Source of the DNA: Pelagibius litoralis
GTDB lineage: Bacteria > Pseudomonadota > Alphaproteobacteria > Kiloniellales > Kiloniellaceae
DNA length: 64,000 nt
Reading direction: 5' to 3'
Assembly: GCF_011683915.1 (NCBI RefSeq)
Contig: NZ_JAAQPH010000019.1
Coordinates: 40,786 to 104,785 of the forward strand
A program made the translations under genes and the position numbers. Of the stretch, positions 40,847-51,792 are shown piece after piece. Under the pieces are notes generated by a model. It did no database searches. It was not told the DNA's origin and saw only the letters and a list, made by a program, of their open reading frames with translations. Numbering within the stretch: the first letter of the stretch is position 1; each line of letters starts with the position of its first letter.

Positions 40847-42685
40847 TCAGGCCTGGACGCGCAGGTCGTTGCCGGGCACCTCTTCTGCCGGCCCGGCGGG
40901 TTCCTGCTGGGCGAACTGAAGCGCGTAGAGCCTTGCGTAGTGACCGTTTCGGGCCAGGAGTTCGCGGTGGGTGCCCTGCTCGACGATACGTCCCTTGTCC
41001 ATCACGTAGATGATGTCCGCGTCGACCACGGTCGACAGGCGGTGGGCGATCACAAAGGTGGTGCGCCCGGAGATCAGCTTGTTCAGGGCCGCCTGAACAT
41101 GACGCTCGGACTCGCTGTCGAGGGCCGAGGTCGCCTCGTCGAGCAGCAGGATCGGCGCATCTTTCAGGATGGCCCGGGCAATCGCCACCCGCTGACGTTG
41201 GCCGCCCGACAGGTTGCTGCCGCGCGGGCCCACCTGGGTCTCGTAACCCTCGGTCAGTTCCTTGATAAAGCCGTGCGCGCCGGCCAAGAGTGCAGCATTC
41301 TCGATCTCCTCGGCGCTGGCGCCGGGGCGGCCATAGGCGATGTTGGCGCGCAGGGTATCGTCGAACAGCAGGATCTCCTGGCTGACCAGCGCGATCGAAC
41401 GGCGCAGGGAATCCAGCGTGACATCGCGCAGGTCCTGGCTGTCGATGGTGACTTTGCCCTGTTCGGGATCGTAGAAGCGCGGGATCAGATTGAGAATGGT
41501 GGACTTGCCCGCGCCGGAGGGCCCGACCAGGGCGACGGTTTTGCCGGCCGGCGCCTCCAGGTTGATTCCGTGCAGGGCGGCCTTGGCGCCGTCGTAGGAA
41601 AAATGGACAGCCTCGAAGCGGACCGTGCCGCCCGAAATCGCAATCTCCCGGGCGTCGGCCGGGTCGCGGATCTCGGGCTGGCGATCCAGCACCTCGAAAA
41701 CCCGCTGTGCCGCCGCCAGGCCGTTCTGCAGCATGCCGTTCAACTTGCTCATGCGCTTCAGCGGCTCATAGGCGAGCAGCAGGGCGAAGATGAAGGCGAA
41801 GAGCGATCCGGGCTGGCGATTGCCGGCAATGACCTCGTTGCCGCCATAGAGGATCACCGCGGCAATGGCAAAGCCGCCGAGCGCTTCCATAATCGGATGC
41901 AGGGTGTTGCTCACCCTTGCCGACTTCATGTTGAGTTCGAAGACTTCTTCGATCGCCTCGCGCGCCCGTTTGGACTCGTAGCGCTCCATGACATAGGACT
42001 TCACGTGGCGGATGCCCTGAAAGGCTTCGTCCAGCAGGGTGGTCAGGCGCCCCACCTGAACCTGGTTCTTGCCGGAAACCTTGCGCATGGAACGGCCGAC
42101 GCGCACCGAGGGCAGGATCGCAATGGGCAGGATCACCGTGGTGATCATCGCCAGCAGCCAGTCTTCGTAGAACATCACCCCGATCAGGGCGGCGGCGGTC
42201 AGGCTGTCCTTGCCGATGGCGGTCAGGGTGTTGGACGTCGTGTTGCGCAGCAGGTTCACGTCGTTGATGAAGCGCGATACCAGCGCACCGGGGGCGTTGT
42301 GATGGAAAAACGCCAGATCGGCACCGATCAGGCTGTCGAAAAGCTGCTGTTGGATCTTGGCGACGACGCGGTGCCCGACAATGCTCATCAGCACCGCCTG
42401 GGCGTAGGCGGCAAAGCCCCGCAGGGTGAAGACGGCAATGGTGGTCAGCGCGATCGGAACCAGCAGGTCGGCGCGCCTCTCGCCGAAGATGTCGTTGACC
42501 ACCGGCTTGATCAATTGGGTAAAGCCGGCGGTGGTGGCGGCGACGATCGCCATCCCGATCAAGGCAAAGGCGATCCGCACCTTGTGTTCGGCCACGTAGT
42601 CGCGCACCAGACGGCGGACCAGAACCTTGGTCGACTCGTCCTTGAAGTCGATTTTCCGTTTCGGGTTTTTGTTTTTGTCTGACAA
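40847..42685 (-). CDS. msbA: MsbA-type lipid ABC exporter
   Basis: A 612-residue half-transporter with an N-terminal six-helix membrane domain and a C-terminal ATPase. Walker A is GPSGAGKST (about 386-394), the ABC signature LSGGQRQR (about 491-498), Walker B ILLLDEATSALDS, and the H loop VIAHRLSTV. It forms the first gene of the lipid A cluster (DUF374, lpxK, lpxL downstream), so flipping of lipid A core across the inner membrane is the likely role. The N-terminus is unusually polar and basic (NKNPKRKIDF) before the first helix. Confidence 0.92.
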   Translation of the reverse strand: MSDKNKNPKRKIDFKDESTKVLVRRLVRDYVAEHKVRIAFALIGMAIVAATTAGFTQLIKPVVNDIFGERRADLLVPIALTTIAVFTLRGFAAYAQAVLMSIVGHRVVAKIQQQLFDSLIGADLAFFHHNAPGALVSRFINDVNLLRNTTSNTLTAIGKDSLTAAALIGVMFYEDWLLAMITTVILPIAILPSVRVGRSMRKVSGKNQVQVGRLTTLLDEAFQGIRHVKSYVMERYESKRAREAIEEVFELNMKSARVSNTLHPIMEALGGFAIAAVILYGGNEVIAGNRQPGSLFAFIFALLLAYEPLKRMSKLNGMLQNGLAAAQRVFEVLDRQPEIRDPADAREIAISGGTVRFEAVHFSYDGAKAALHGINLEAPAGKTVALVGPSGAGKSTILNLIPRFYDPEQGKVTIDSQDLRDVTLDSLRRSIALVSQEILLFDDTLRANIAYGRPGASAEEIENAALLAGAHGFIKELTEGYETQVGPRGSNLSGGQRQRVAIARAILKDAPILLLDEATSALDSESERHVQAALNKLISGRTTFVIAHRLSTVVDADIIYVMDKGRIVEQGTHRELLARNGHYARLYALQFAQQEPAGPAEEVPGNDLRVQA

Positions 42686-42883
42686 GTCGCTCTGCTGTGC
42701 CGCCGCGGGGCGGACAAGCCATTGAACCGTTGATGGGACGGGCAGCTTATCATGCCGCCCGGCAGAAGGTCACGGCCTCAAGAGGCCCGGTTTGTCTCTC
42801 TTTCCCGGCCCTGGCGGGCCATGGAGCGATGACGATTCCCAGGGTTAGACTTGCCGGGCAAACCCCCTATTATCGCGGCGTTC

Positions 42884-43828
42884 ATGACCGATTCGATCCA
42901 AAACAGGGGCGCTGCCAGGCGCCTGTTGGTGATTTACAACCCGACGGCGGGCGGCAGCCGGCGCCGGCGGTTTGAGGCGGTTCTGGCCGACCTGACCGAC
43001 CTGGGCTGTCCGATGGACGTGCGCCCGACCACCGGCCCCGGCGATGCCGGGCACTTTGCCGCGGAGGCCGATGCGGCGGAACACGATCTGATTGTGGCGG
43101 CCGGCGGTGACGGTACGATCAATGAGGTGGTGAACGGGCTGGTTGACCTGACGGAACCGCGGGTGCGGCCGCCGCTGGCCATTCTGCCCCTGGGGACCGC
43201 CAACGTTCTGGCGGCGGAATTGGGCCTGCAGACCGTTCCGCGCCAGATTGCCGAGGTTATCGCGGGGGGCGCCGTTCGGTCCGTCTGCCTCGGCCAGGCC
43301 CGGGGTGCCGACGGTCAGGTGCGTATTTTCTCTCTGATGGCGGGGGCCGGCTTCGACGCAAGGGTCGTCGATGCGGTCGACCTGCGTTTGAAGCGGATAC
43401 TCGGCAAGGGCGCCTACGTGGTCGAAAGCCTCCGACAGATGTGCCGCCGCCAGCCGCCGCCGCTCAGGGTCACTATCGACGGGCGGGCCTATGAGGCGGC
43501 CTCGGTGGTGGTCAGCAATGGACGCTTCTATGCCGGCCGTTTTCTCCTGGCGCCGGAAGCGCGTCTGGACGAGCCGTGTCTCCACGCCTGCCTGTTCCGC
43601 TACGGCGATCCCTTCAATACCCTGCGCTATGCCGTCGCGCTGCAGCGCGGTAATCTGCCGGTTTCGCGCGGCTTCAAGATCGTAACCGGTCAGGACATCC
43701 GCATCGAGGGAGAGGCGGGGGCCCCTTTGCAGGCCGACGGTGACATCGTCACCCACATTCCCGTCAGCATCCGCTCGCTGCCCGATGCGCTTCAGATGGT
43801 GACGGCGTCCGGCCCCGGCCTCGCCTAA
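42884..43828 (+). CDS. Diacylglycerol kinase-family lipid kinase
   Basis: A 314-residue YegS/DagK-type kinase. It opens RRLLVIYNPTAGGSRRRRF, the nucleotide-binding motif is GGDGT (74-78) in VAAGGDGTINEVVNGL, and LAILPLGTANVLAAELGL follows. The C-terminal beta domain contains LQADGDIVTHIPVSI near the end. The ATG at 42884 is preferred over a TTG at 42851. Such enzymes phosphorylate diacylglycerol, sphingoid bases or related lipids. The gene is divergent from msbA, which hints at membrane-lipid metabolism. Confidence 0.9.
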   Translation: MTDSIQNRGAARRLLVIYNPTAGGSRRRRFEAVLADLTDLGCPMDVRPTTGPGDAGHFAAEADAAEHDLIVAAGGDGTINEVVNGLVDLTEPRVRPPLAILPLGTANVLAAELGLQTVPRQIAEVIAGGAVRSVCLGQARGADGQVRIFSLMAGAGFDARVVDAVDLRLKRILGKGAYVVESLRQMCRRQPPPLRVTIDGRAYEAASVVVSNGRFYAGRFLLAPEARLDEPCLHACLFRYGDPFNTLRYAVALQRGNLPVSRGFKIVTGQDIRIEGEAGAPLQADGDIVTHIPVSIRSLPDALQMVTASGPGLA

Positions 43829-43833
43829 AGAAT

Positions 43834-44427
43834 CTAGGCGGGAAAGGCCAGGGCGGTCATCTTGCGGCAGTGGTCGCGGACGTCTTCCGGCCAGCGGCCG
43901 ATCAGGGAACCGAAGCGTTCCCGGTCGCCGGCGAACAGCGCCCGCGCCGCCTCCTCGAAGTCCGGCAGATCGCCAGCCATCACCGACATGAAACCGTAGG
44001 CCGTTTCCCGTGCCCGCCTGGGAGAGGCCTGGTCGTTGCGCCGCGCCACCTCGACCAGTTTGCGCAGGCTGGCGGAGGCGCCGCCCGGCTGGCTCCGCAG
44101 CCAGTCCCAGTGTCGCGGCAAGAGGGTGACCTCGCCGGCCACAACACCCAGTTTGGGGCGACCCCTGGGGCGCCGGCCGTCGCGGGGCGGTGCCGGCTGA
44201 TTGGCGGGTTGAGGGGTAGCGGCGAGCCGCGCCCGGATGTCTTCGGTGCTGCCCCGGGTATCGACCTCGACCACCCGGCCGGTCGAGTCTTCAAACACCA
44301 GCAGGGGGGCGTCGACGCCCTGCTCCTCGGCGGCTTTCACCGCCAGGGTGACCCCATATAAGGACCCGGCGGCCAGACGTTTGTGGCCTTCGAAGGCGGT
44401 GAAGCGGCCGGTATCAGACCCGGTCAC
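43834..44427 (-). CDS. DUF2239 family protein
   Basis: A 197-residue protein matching DUF2239 end to end. FTAFEGHKRLAAGSLYGVTLAVKAA and LLVFEDSTGRVVEVDTRG form the N-terminal part. A Pro/Arg-rich linker then leads into RPKLGVVAGEVTLLPRHWDWLRSQPGGASASLRKLVEVARR, and ETAYGFMSVMAGDLPDFEEAARALFAGD ends the protein. The central segment resembles a small DNA-binding helix pair, which suggests regulation, but the family is uncharacterised. A perfect inverted repeat lies 36 bp upstream of the start and may be the protein's operator. It is convergent with the lipid kinase gene (5 bp between stops). Confidence 0.85.
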   Translation of the reverse strand: MTGSDTGRFTAFEGHKRLAAGSLYGVTLAVKAAEEQGVDAPLLVFEDSTGRVVEVDTRGSTEDIRARLAATPQPANQPAPPRDGRRPRGRPKLGVVAGEVTLLPRHWDWLRSQPGGASASLRKLVEVARRNDQASPRRARETAYGFMSVMAGDLPDFEEAARALFAGDRERFGSLIGRWPEDVRDHCRKMTALAFPA

Positions 44428-44462
44428 GGTGTTTCCTCCCGAAAATCGATCAGATCGGGAGG

Positions 44463-44507
44463 TTTATACCCGGATAAAAATCTTTGTCAATTTTATCCGG
44501 GTATAAA
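44463..44507. promoter_or_regulatory. Perfect 17-bp inverted repeat (paired operator) upstream of DUF2239
   Basis: TTTATACCCGGATAAAA (44463-44479) is followed after 11 bp by its exact reverse complement (44491-44507). Each half is itself nearly palindromic (TTTAT..CC../..TAAA), so it may be two adjacent sites for a dimeric regulator, 28 bp centre to centre. It lies 36 bp upstream of the DUF2239 start and 16 bp past the pmbA stop. It could alternatively form a hairpin ending pmbA transcripts from upstream genes, but the AT-rich ends and position favour an operator. Confidence 0.7.
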
Positions 44508-44522
44508 TTAAGCGAAAAGGGA

Positions 44523-45866
44523 TTAAGCGCCGGCCAGGGTCATCCCATCGATGCGCAGGGTCGGGGCGTTGGCGCCATACTTGAACACCAGATCGTCGGC
44601 CGGCGTCAGGTTCAGGAACATGTCCTTCAGGTTCCCGGCCACCGTCGCCTCGGAAATGGGCGCGCCGAGCTTGCCGTTCTCGATGCGGAAGCCGGAAGCG
44701 CCGCGCGAATAGTCGCCGGTCACGCCGTTGATGCCCATGCCCATCATACTGGTGACGTAGAAGCCCTTGTCGATGTCGGCCATCAGCGCCTCCGGGCTGA
44801 CCTTGCCGGCCGCCATGTAGAGATTGGATGTCGAGGGCGAGGGCGGGCTGGAGGTGCCGCGCGCGGCATGGCCGGTGCTTTTCAGGCCCAGCTGCCGGGC
44901 CGAGCTGAGATCCAGGACCCAGGTGGTCAGGACCCCGCCGTCGATGATGTTGAGTTTGCCGTTCGCCAGGCCTTCGGCGTCGAAGGGCTTGGAACTGAGG
45001 CCGTGGGGACGGTGCGGGTCGTCGACGATGGTGATGCCCTCGGCGAAGATCCGTTCGCCCAGTTTGTCCTTCAGGAACGAAGTGCCGCGGGCGATGGAGG
45101 GGCCGGAGATGGCACCGGCCAGATGGCGCAGCAGGCCGTTCGAAACCCGCGGGTCGTAGACGATCGGCAGCTTTTCCGTCTGCGGCTTGGTCGCGCCGAG
45201 GCGGCGCACGGCGCGCTCGCCGGCACTGCGGCCCACGCTCTCGGGGGCTTCCAGTTCGCTGCCGTAGACGGCGGTCGAGAACTCATAGTCGCTCTCCATC
45301 CCCAGCCCCTCGCCGGCGATCACCGAGACACCCATGGAATGGCTGGAGCGGCCATAGGTGCCGGCGAAACCGTTGGAGGTGACCAGGGCGATCCGTGCCC
45401 GGCCCCAGCTTGCTTCCGCGCCTTCGGAATTGGTGACCCCCGCCACCGCCATAGCGGCCTCTTCGCAGATACGGGCCCGCTCGATCAGCAGGGCGGCGGG
45501 CGGCTCCTCGGGGTCGAGGATGTCCAGATCGGGAATCGTCTTGGCCAGGTCGCTTTCGTCGGCGAGCCCGCAGTAGGGGTCTTCCGGTACGGCGCGGGCC
45601 ATGGCGACAACCCGCTCGACCAGCCCGTCCAGACTGGCGGCGCCGAGATCGGTGGAGGAGACGATGGCCTGACGCTTGCCGATCATCACCCTGAGGCCGA
45701 CATCCTGGCTTTCCTCCCGCTCCAGCTTTTCGGGCGTACCCAGGCGCTGGGCATGAGACAGGCTGATCGATTCGAAGAGGACGGCGTCGGCGGTGTCGGC
45801 GCCGCTTGCCTTGGCTTTGCGGATCAGGTCTTCGAGCAGGGAGAGGGAGTCGTCGGACGCGGTCAT
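44523..45866 (-). CDS. pmbA: PmbA/TldE-family metalloprotease homologue
   Basis: A 447-residue protein of the TldD/PmbA family, which with TldD processes modified peptides such as microcin B17 and degrades unfolded peptides. The ATG at 45866 gives the conserved start LLEDLIRKAKASGADTADAVLFES. Further family segments are GLRVMIGKRQAIVSSTDL, LPIVYDPRVSNGLLRHLAGAISG and SPSTSNLYMAAG near the end, then GINGVTGDYSRGASGFRIENG. PmbA-type members lack the HExxxH zinc motif of TldD. No tldD is seen in the window. Confidence 0.92.
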   Translation of the reverse strand: MTASDDSLSLLEDLIRKAKASGADTADAVLFESISLSHAQRLGTPEKLEREESQDVGLRVMIGKRQAIVSSTDLGAASLDGLVERVVAMARAVPEDPYCGLADESDLAKTIPDLDILDPEEPPAALLIERARICEEAAMAVAGVTNSEGAEASWGRARIALVTSNGFAGTYGRSSHSMGVSVIAGEGLGMESDYEFSTAVYGSELEAPESVGRSAGERAVRRLGATKPQTEKLPIVYDPRVSNGLLRHLAGAISGPSIARGTSFLKDKLGERIFAEGITIVDDPHRPHGLSSKPFDAEGLANGKLNIIDGGVLTTWVLDLSSARQLGLKSTGHAARGTSSPPSPSTSNLYMAAGKVSPEALMADIDKGFYVTSMMGMGINGVTGDYSRGASGFRIENGKLGAPISEATVAGNLKDMFLNLTPADDLVFKYGANAPTLRIDGMTLAGA

Positions 45867-45978
45867 AGGGCCTCGCTGGTGCGGAACAGTCGTTCCTCCC
45901 AATATAGGGGCTCGCGCCCTTGGTTGCATCCGCGCCGAAGACACGGTGGTCTTTTCGACTCGTGCCGAAGCGGTTCCA

Positions 45979-46042
45979 GCCCGCTCCCCCTCCCGGCCAC
46001 CCAACGCCAGTATCCTATGGGTGGCCGGGAGGGGGAGCGGGC
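45979..46042. repeat. Perfect 24-bp GC-rich inverted repeat
   Basis: The left arm (45979-46002) and the right arm (46019-46042) are exact reverse complements, with a 16-bp loop. The arm core is GCTCCCCCTCCCGGCCACCC. It lies between the GNAT gene (stop near 46103) and pmbA (start 45866), both on the minus strand. There is no T-run, so it is not a classical terminator. It could be a strong RNA hairpin or a small palindromic element. Confidence 0.85.
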
Positions 46043-46102
46043 CGATGCCGACAACCCCAAGGAAGGCGGCAGTCTTCCTTGGACCGGCAAGGTGCCAAGA
46101 GT

Positions 46103-46579
46103 TCAAAGCTCGTAGTAAAGCAGGGGCAGAAAGCGCTCGGCCCCGCTGGGGCCCTGTATGGGCGAACGGATCTTGCCCGACAGCGTGGCGCCCATGGCGC
46201 GGTAGAACCCCAGGGCAAAGGGGTCGCTTTCGATTTTCAGGCGCGTGAAGCCCTCGCCCGCCGCCTTGGCCAGCAGGTCCTGCCAGAGCGCCCGGCCGAT
46301 GCCGTGACCGATGGCTGCCGGCTCGACGAAGAGCAGATCGACGAGGGCTTCGCCTGGACGTTCATCGGGAATCAGGGCGTAGAGGCCGAGAACTGTGTCC
46401 TCTTCGACCAGGACCACCACCCGCCCGGCCGCGATATCCCTGGGTTTTACAGCGAGGCCGCGGCGGCAGGCCTGAAGGAAGCCCGGGTCATAACCCCAGT
46501 AGGCCTTGGAGCGCAGCACCAAGGCCGTCAGGGCGCCGCACTCGGCGGGCCGCGCGGGGCGGAGAACACGCCCGGTCAT
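46103..46579 (-). CDS. GNAT family N-acetyltransferase
   Basis: A 158-residue single-domain GNAT acetyltransferase. RPARPAECGALTALVLRSKAYWGY opens the fold, and the acetyl-CoA binding motif is in LLFVEPAAIGHGIGRALWQDLLAKAAGEGF (about 86-115). It ends with LKIESDPFALGFYRAMGATLSGK, the usual beta-5/alpha-4 region. Substrate unknown; many such proteins acetylate small amines or antibiotics. It is a single gene with repeats on its downstream side. Confidence 0.85.
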   Translation of the reverse strand: MTGRVLRPARPAECGALTALVLRSKAYWGYDPGFLQACRRGLAVKPRDIAAGRVVVLVEEDTVLGLYALIPDERPGEALVDLLFVEPAAIGHGIGRALWQDLLAKAAGEGFTRLKIESDPFALGFYRAMGATLSGKIRSPIQGPSGAERFLPLLYYEL

Positions 46580-46785
46580 GGTGCATCAACCTCATGCCGT
46601 CAGGCTGCAGCCGGGCCCCAATCCGCCGGCAGCCTCTCTCTCCCACCTCTTGCATAGCCCGCCATGGACCGGGCTGCCAAAGACTTTTCAGTAGTAGGCG
46701 CGGGCGCGGTCCCGGCCGCGGCCGCCGAAATCCACCCGGGTTCTATCGGAGGCTGTGTGGTGGATTTCAGCGTTTTCGGGTTGGT

Positions 46786-49056
<2,271 letters not shown>

Positions 49057-49566
49057 ATGGCTTGGATCGAGCGCGGTCTCCTCAACCGCCTGTACAGGCA
49101 GAACCCAGAACAGTTCGGCTGGCTGCGCGATGCCGCCGCGGCCAGCCCGGGGGTCTTTTGGAAACTGACGTTGTTTGCGCCGCTGGCCGGGCATCGCCGG
49201 GCGGCGCCCCGGGCGTTGATCAATATGGCCCGGATCGGCGCGCTGCGGGCGCAGGACTGCGGTGCCTGTCTGCAGATCGCGGTGGACTATGCGGTTAAGG
49301 AAGGCACCGTGAGGGATCATGTCCGGGCGGCCCTGCAGGCACCCGATGCGCTGCCGCCGCAAGAACGAATGGTGCTGTACTATGCCCAGGCGGTGGCGGG
49401 GAACCGGCCCGAGTTTGTGGAGCGGGTCGAGACAGTGCGTCGGGAACTCGGTGAAGCGGTGCTGGCGGAGCTGGCCTTTGCGGTGGCCACGACCAGCCTG
49501 TTTCCACTGGCCAAGCGCGGCCTCGGCGTGGCCGCTGCCTGCGATCTCGAAAGGATTGCTGTCTAG
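49057..49566 (+). CDS. Carboxymuconolactone decarboxylase-like (AhpD-fold) protein
   Basis: A 169-residue all-helical protein of the CMD/AhpD superfamily. The redox-like CxxC motif is DCGACLQIAVDYAV (about residues 67-80), as in AhpD-type peroxidase partners, although the His that normally follows the second Cys is not obvious. ALINMARIGALRAQ precedes it. The ATG at 49057 gives a compact N-terminus. It stands alone, divergent from leuA. Function is inferred only at the superfamily level (thiol redox or decarboxylation). Confidence 0.75.
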   Translation: MAWIERGLLNRLYRQNPEQFGWLRDAAAASPGVFWKLTLFAPLAGHRRAAPRALINMARIGALRAQDCGACLQIAVDYAVKEGTVRDHVRAALQAPDALPPQERMVLYYAQAVAGNRPEFVERVETVRRELGEAVLAELAFAVATTSLFPLAKRGLGVAAACDLERIAV

Positions 49567-49577
49567 CCGATGCCGGT

Positions 49578-50045
49578 TCAGACGAACCCAACTGTGACGA
49601 GCAGCATGTTCACCTGATCGTCGTCGTCGGAGAGCGGCAGGATCAGATCCTCAGTGGTGAGGAACTCCTTGTTCTTGCCGACATAGGGGGTGTCGCTGCT
49701 CAGCGGTACACGCTCCTCGGTTACCCTTCGGCAGGATGACCAGATGCGGCTGGGCGCCTTTTGATGGGCGATCTGGCTCATCCACAGTCCGGTGTAGCTG
49801 CCCATCATGTGCTCGTCCATCTTGGTGCCGATCAGGCGGTAGCGGAAGTCCAGTGGCTTGGCCTGGACGTCGAGCAGGAATATGTGGGGCAGGATCTTAA
49901 GGAATTCCGCGGGCTCGATATCGGCGCGCGCGGGCATGCGGCGATTGCCGCGTTTCCGATTCCAGTATTCAAGGCCTTGCTGGTTGATCGGCGATTTAAG
50001 AGCCAGCAGAGGGCCGCCGCGATCGGCGGGAACGTTGTGATTCAC
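49578..50045 (-). CDS. PAS-domain protein
   Basis: A 155-residue protein consisting mainly of a PAS-like sensor domain of the short alphaproteobacterial type. LEYWNRKRGNRRMPARADIEPAEFLKILPHIFLLDV leads into the sheet LDFRYRLIGTKMDEHMMGSYTGLWMSQI, and the end is LILPLSDDDDQVNMLLVTVGFV. There is no output domain. Members are frequent in marine and soil Alphaproteobacteria, but their ligand and partner are unknown. It is encoded convergent with the CMD-like gene and downstream of ubiD. Confidence 0.8.
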   Translation of the reverse strand: MNHNVPADRGGPLLALKSPINQQGLEYWNRKRGNRRMPARADIEPAEFLKILPHIFLLDVQAKPLDFRYRLIGTKMDEHMMGSYTGLWMSQIAHQKAPSRIWSSCRRVTEERVPLSSDTPYVGKNKEFLTTEDLILPLSDDDDQVNMLLVTVGFV

Positions 50046-50172
50046 TTGAGGTTGAAAACTCTCGAAAAAAAAGGCGGCAGAACTATCCCTGGGTGTGGCT
50101 TCTAAACTATTGAGCCGGGTTCTTGGAAAATGATCACGTGATTTTGTTTAACGATACTAGCGCGAAATGGAT

Positions 50173-51687
50173 TTATTTCCAGATCGGCTTTCCGCTGCCG
50201 GGCAGGCCCAGGTCCGGCCAGAGCCGGTCGATGCGGTCTATCGTGTTTTGATCCATGCGGATCTCGCGGCCCCATTCGCGTTTGGTTTCCGGCGGCAGCT
50301 TGTCGGTGGCGTCCAGGCCGATCTTGGAGCCGAGGCCGTCTTCCGGCGAGGCGAAATCGAGATAGTCGATGGGGGTCTGTTCGATGACGGTGATGTCGCG
50401 CGCCGGGTCCATCTTGGTGGAGATCGCCCACATCACGTCTTTCCAATCGCGGGCATCGACACTGTCGTCCACCACGATCACCCATTTGGTGTACATGAAC
50501 TGGCGCAGATAGGACCAGACGCCCATCATCACCCGCTTGGCATGGCCGGGATAGGCCTTCTTCATGGCGACCACGGCGATGCGGTAGCTGCAGCCCTCCG
50601 GCGGCAGCCAGAAATCGGTGATCTCCGGGAACTGCTGTTGCAGGAGGGGGATGAAAACCTCGTTCAGCCCCTCGCCGAGAACAGACGGTTCGTCCGGCGG
50701 CCGCCCGGTGAAGGTGGTGAGGTAGATCGGATCGCGCCGCATCGTCATGGCGGTAACGGTGAAGGTGGGGAAGGGCTCCACCGCGTTGTAATAGCCGGTG
50801 TGGTCGCCGTAGGGCCCTTCGTCTGCGGTCTCGTCGAGGGAGACGTATCCCTCCAGCACGATTTCCGCCTGTGCCGGCACCTTCAGCGGCACGGTCTTGC
50901 AGTCGACCAGGTCGACCTTGCGGCCGCGCAGCAGCCCGGCGAAGTGATACTCGGACAGCGTATCCGGCACCGGCGTGACGGCGGCCAGGATGGTGCCGGG
51001 ATCGGCGCCGATCACCACCGCGGCGGGCAGCGGGTCGCGCTTCTGGTCCTTCCAGCGCTGATGGTGTTGGGCGCCGCCGCGGTGTTTCAGCCATCGCATG
51101 ATGGTCTTGTCGCGGCCGGTGACCTGCATCCGGTAGATGCCCAGATTGAAGGCATCGGTCTTATCCCCGCCGGGGTTCGGTCCCTGGGTGACCACCAGGG
51201 GCCAGGTGATCAGCGGCGCCGGCTCGCCGGGCCAGCAGGTCTGCACCGGCAGGCGGGTCAGGTCGATGTCGTCGCCGGTCAGAACCACATCCTGGCAGGG
51301 CCCGTAGCCGACCGCCTTGGGTTTCATCGCCATGACGGTTTTCAGCAGCGGCAGATGCCCCCAGGCCTCGCGCAGGCTGCCGGGCGGTTCCGGCTGGCGC
51401 AGGAAGGCCAGGGTCTCGCCCACCTCGCGCAGCTGCGCCGGCTCCCGGTCCATGCCCCAGGCGACCCGCTCCACCGTGCCGAAGAGGTTCGCCAGCACCG
51501 GCATTTCCGCCTTGCGGCCGTCTGCGTGGACGACGTTTTCGAAGAGCACCGCCGGGCCGCCCTCAGCCAGCAGCCGGGTCTGGATCTCGGTCATTTCCAG
51601 CTCCGGCGCCACCGGCGCGCTCACCCGCACCAGCCGGCCTTCGCGCTCCAGCCGCTCGATAAAGTCGCGTAGTGAGGAAAAGGGCAT
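50173..51687 (-). CDS. ubiD: UbiD-family decarboxylase
   Basis: A 504-residue prenylated-FMN-dependent decarboxylase, likely removing the carboxyl group of 3-octaprenyl-4-hydroxybenzoate in ubiquinone synthesis. It starts [18 protein letters not shown] as expected. It has [42 protein letters not shown] with the conserved Glu residues, and [21 protein letters not shown] with the metal-site region. The E-R-E triad region is present. ubiA lies 9 kb away in the same window. The prFMN synthase ubiX is not in the window. Confidence 0.94.
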   Translation of the reverse strand: MPFSSLRDFIERLEREGRLVRVSAPVAPELEMTEIQTRLLAEGGPAVLFENVVHADGRKAEMPVLANLFGTVERVAWGMDREPAQLREVGETLAFLRQPEPPGSLREAWGHLPLLKTVMAMKPKAVGYGPCQDVVLTGDDIDLTRLPVQTCWPGEPAPLITWPLVVTQGPNPGGDKTDAFNLGIYRMQVTGRDKTIMRWLKHRGGAQHHQRWKDQKRDPLPAAVVIGADPGTILAAVTPVPDTLSEYHFAGLLRGRKVDLVDCKTVPLKVPAQAEIVLEGYVSLDETADEGPYGDHTGYYNAVEPFPTFTVTAMTMRRDPIYLTTFTGRPPDEPSVLGEGLNEVFIPLLQQQFPEITDFWLPPEGCSYRIAVVAMKKAYPGHAKRVMMGVWSYLRQFMYTKWVIVVDDSVDARDWKDVMWAISTKMDPARDITVIEQTPIDYLDFASPEDGLGSKIGLDATDKLPPETKREWGREIRMDQNTIDRIDRLWPDLGLPGSGKPIWK

Positions 51688-51792
51688 TCTTCCAATCTGA
51701 TGTGATCTGTTGATCTAGCGTATTTATTGTTTTGTTAGATTCACGCTTATTCTACTGTTAGGTGTTTTCTTCGGCGATGCTTCGTGAAGTGA

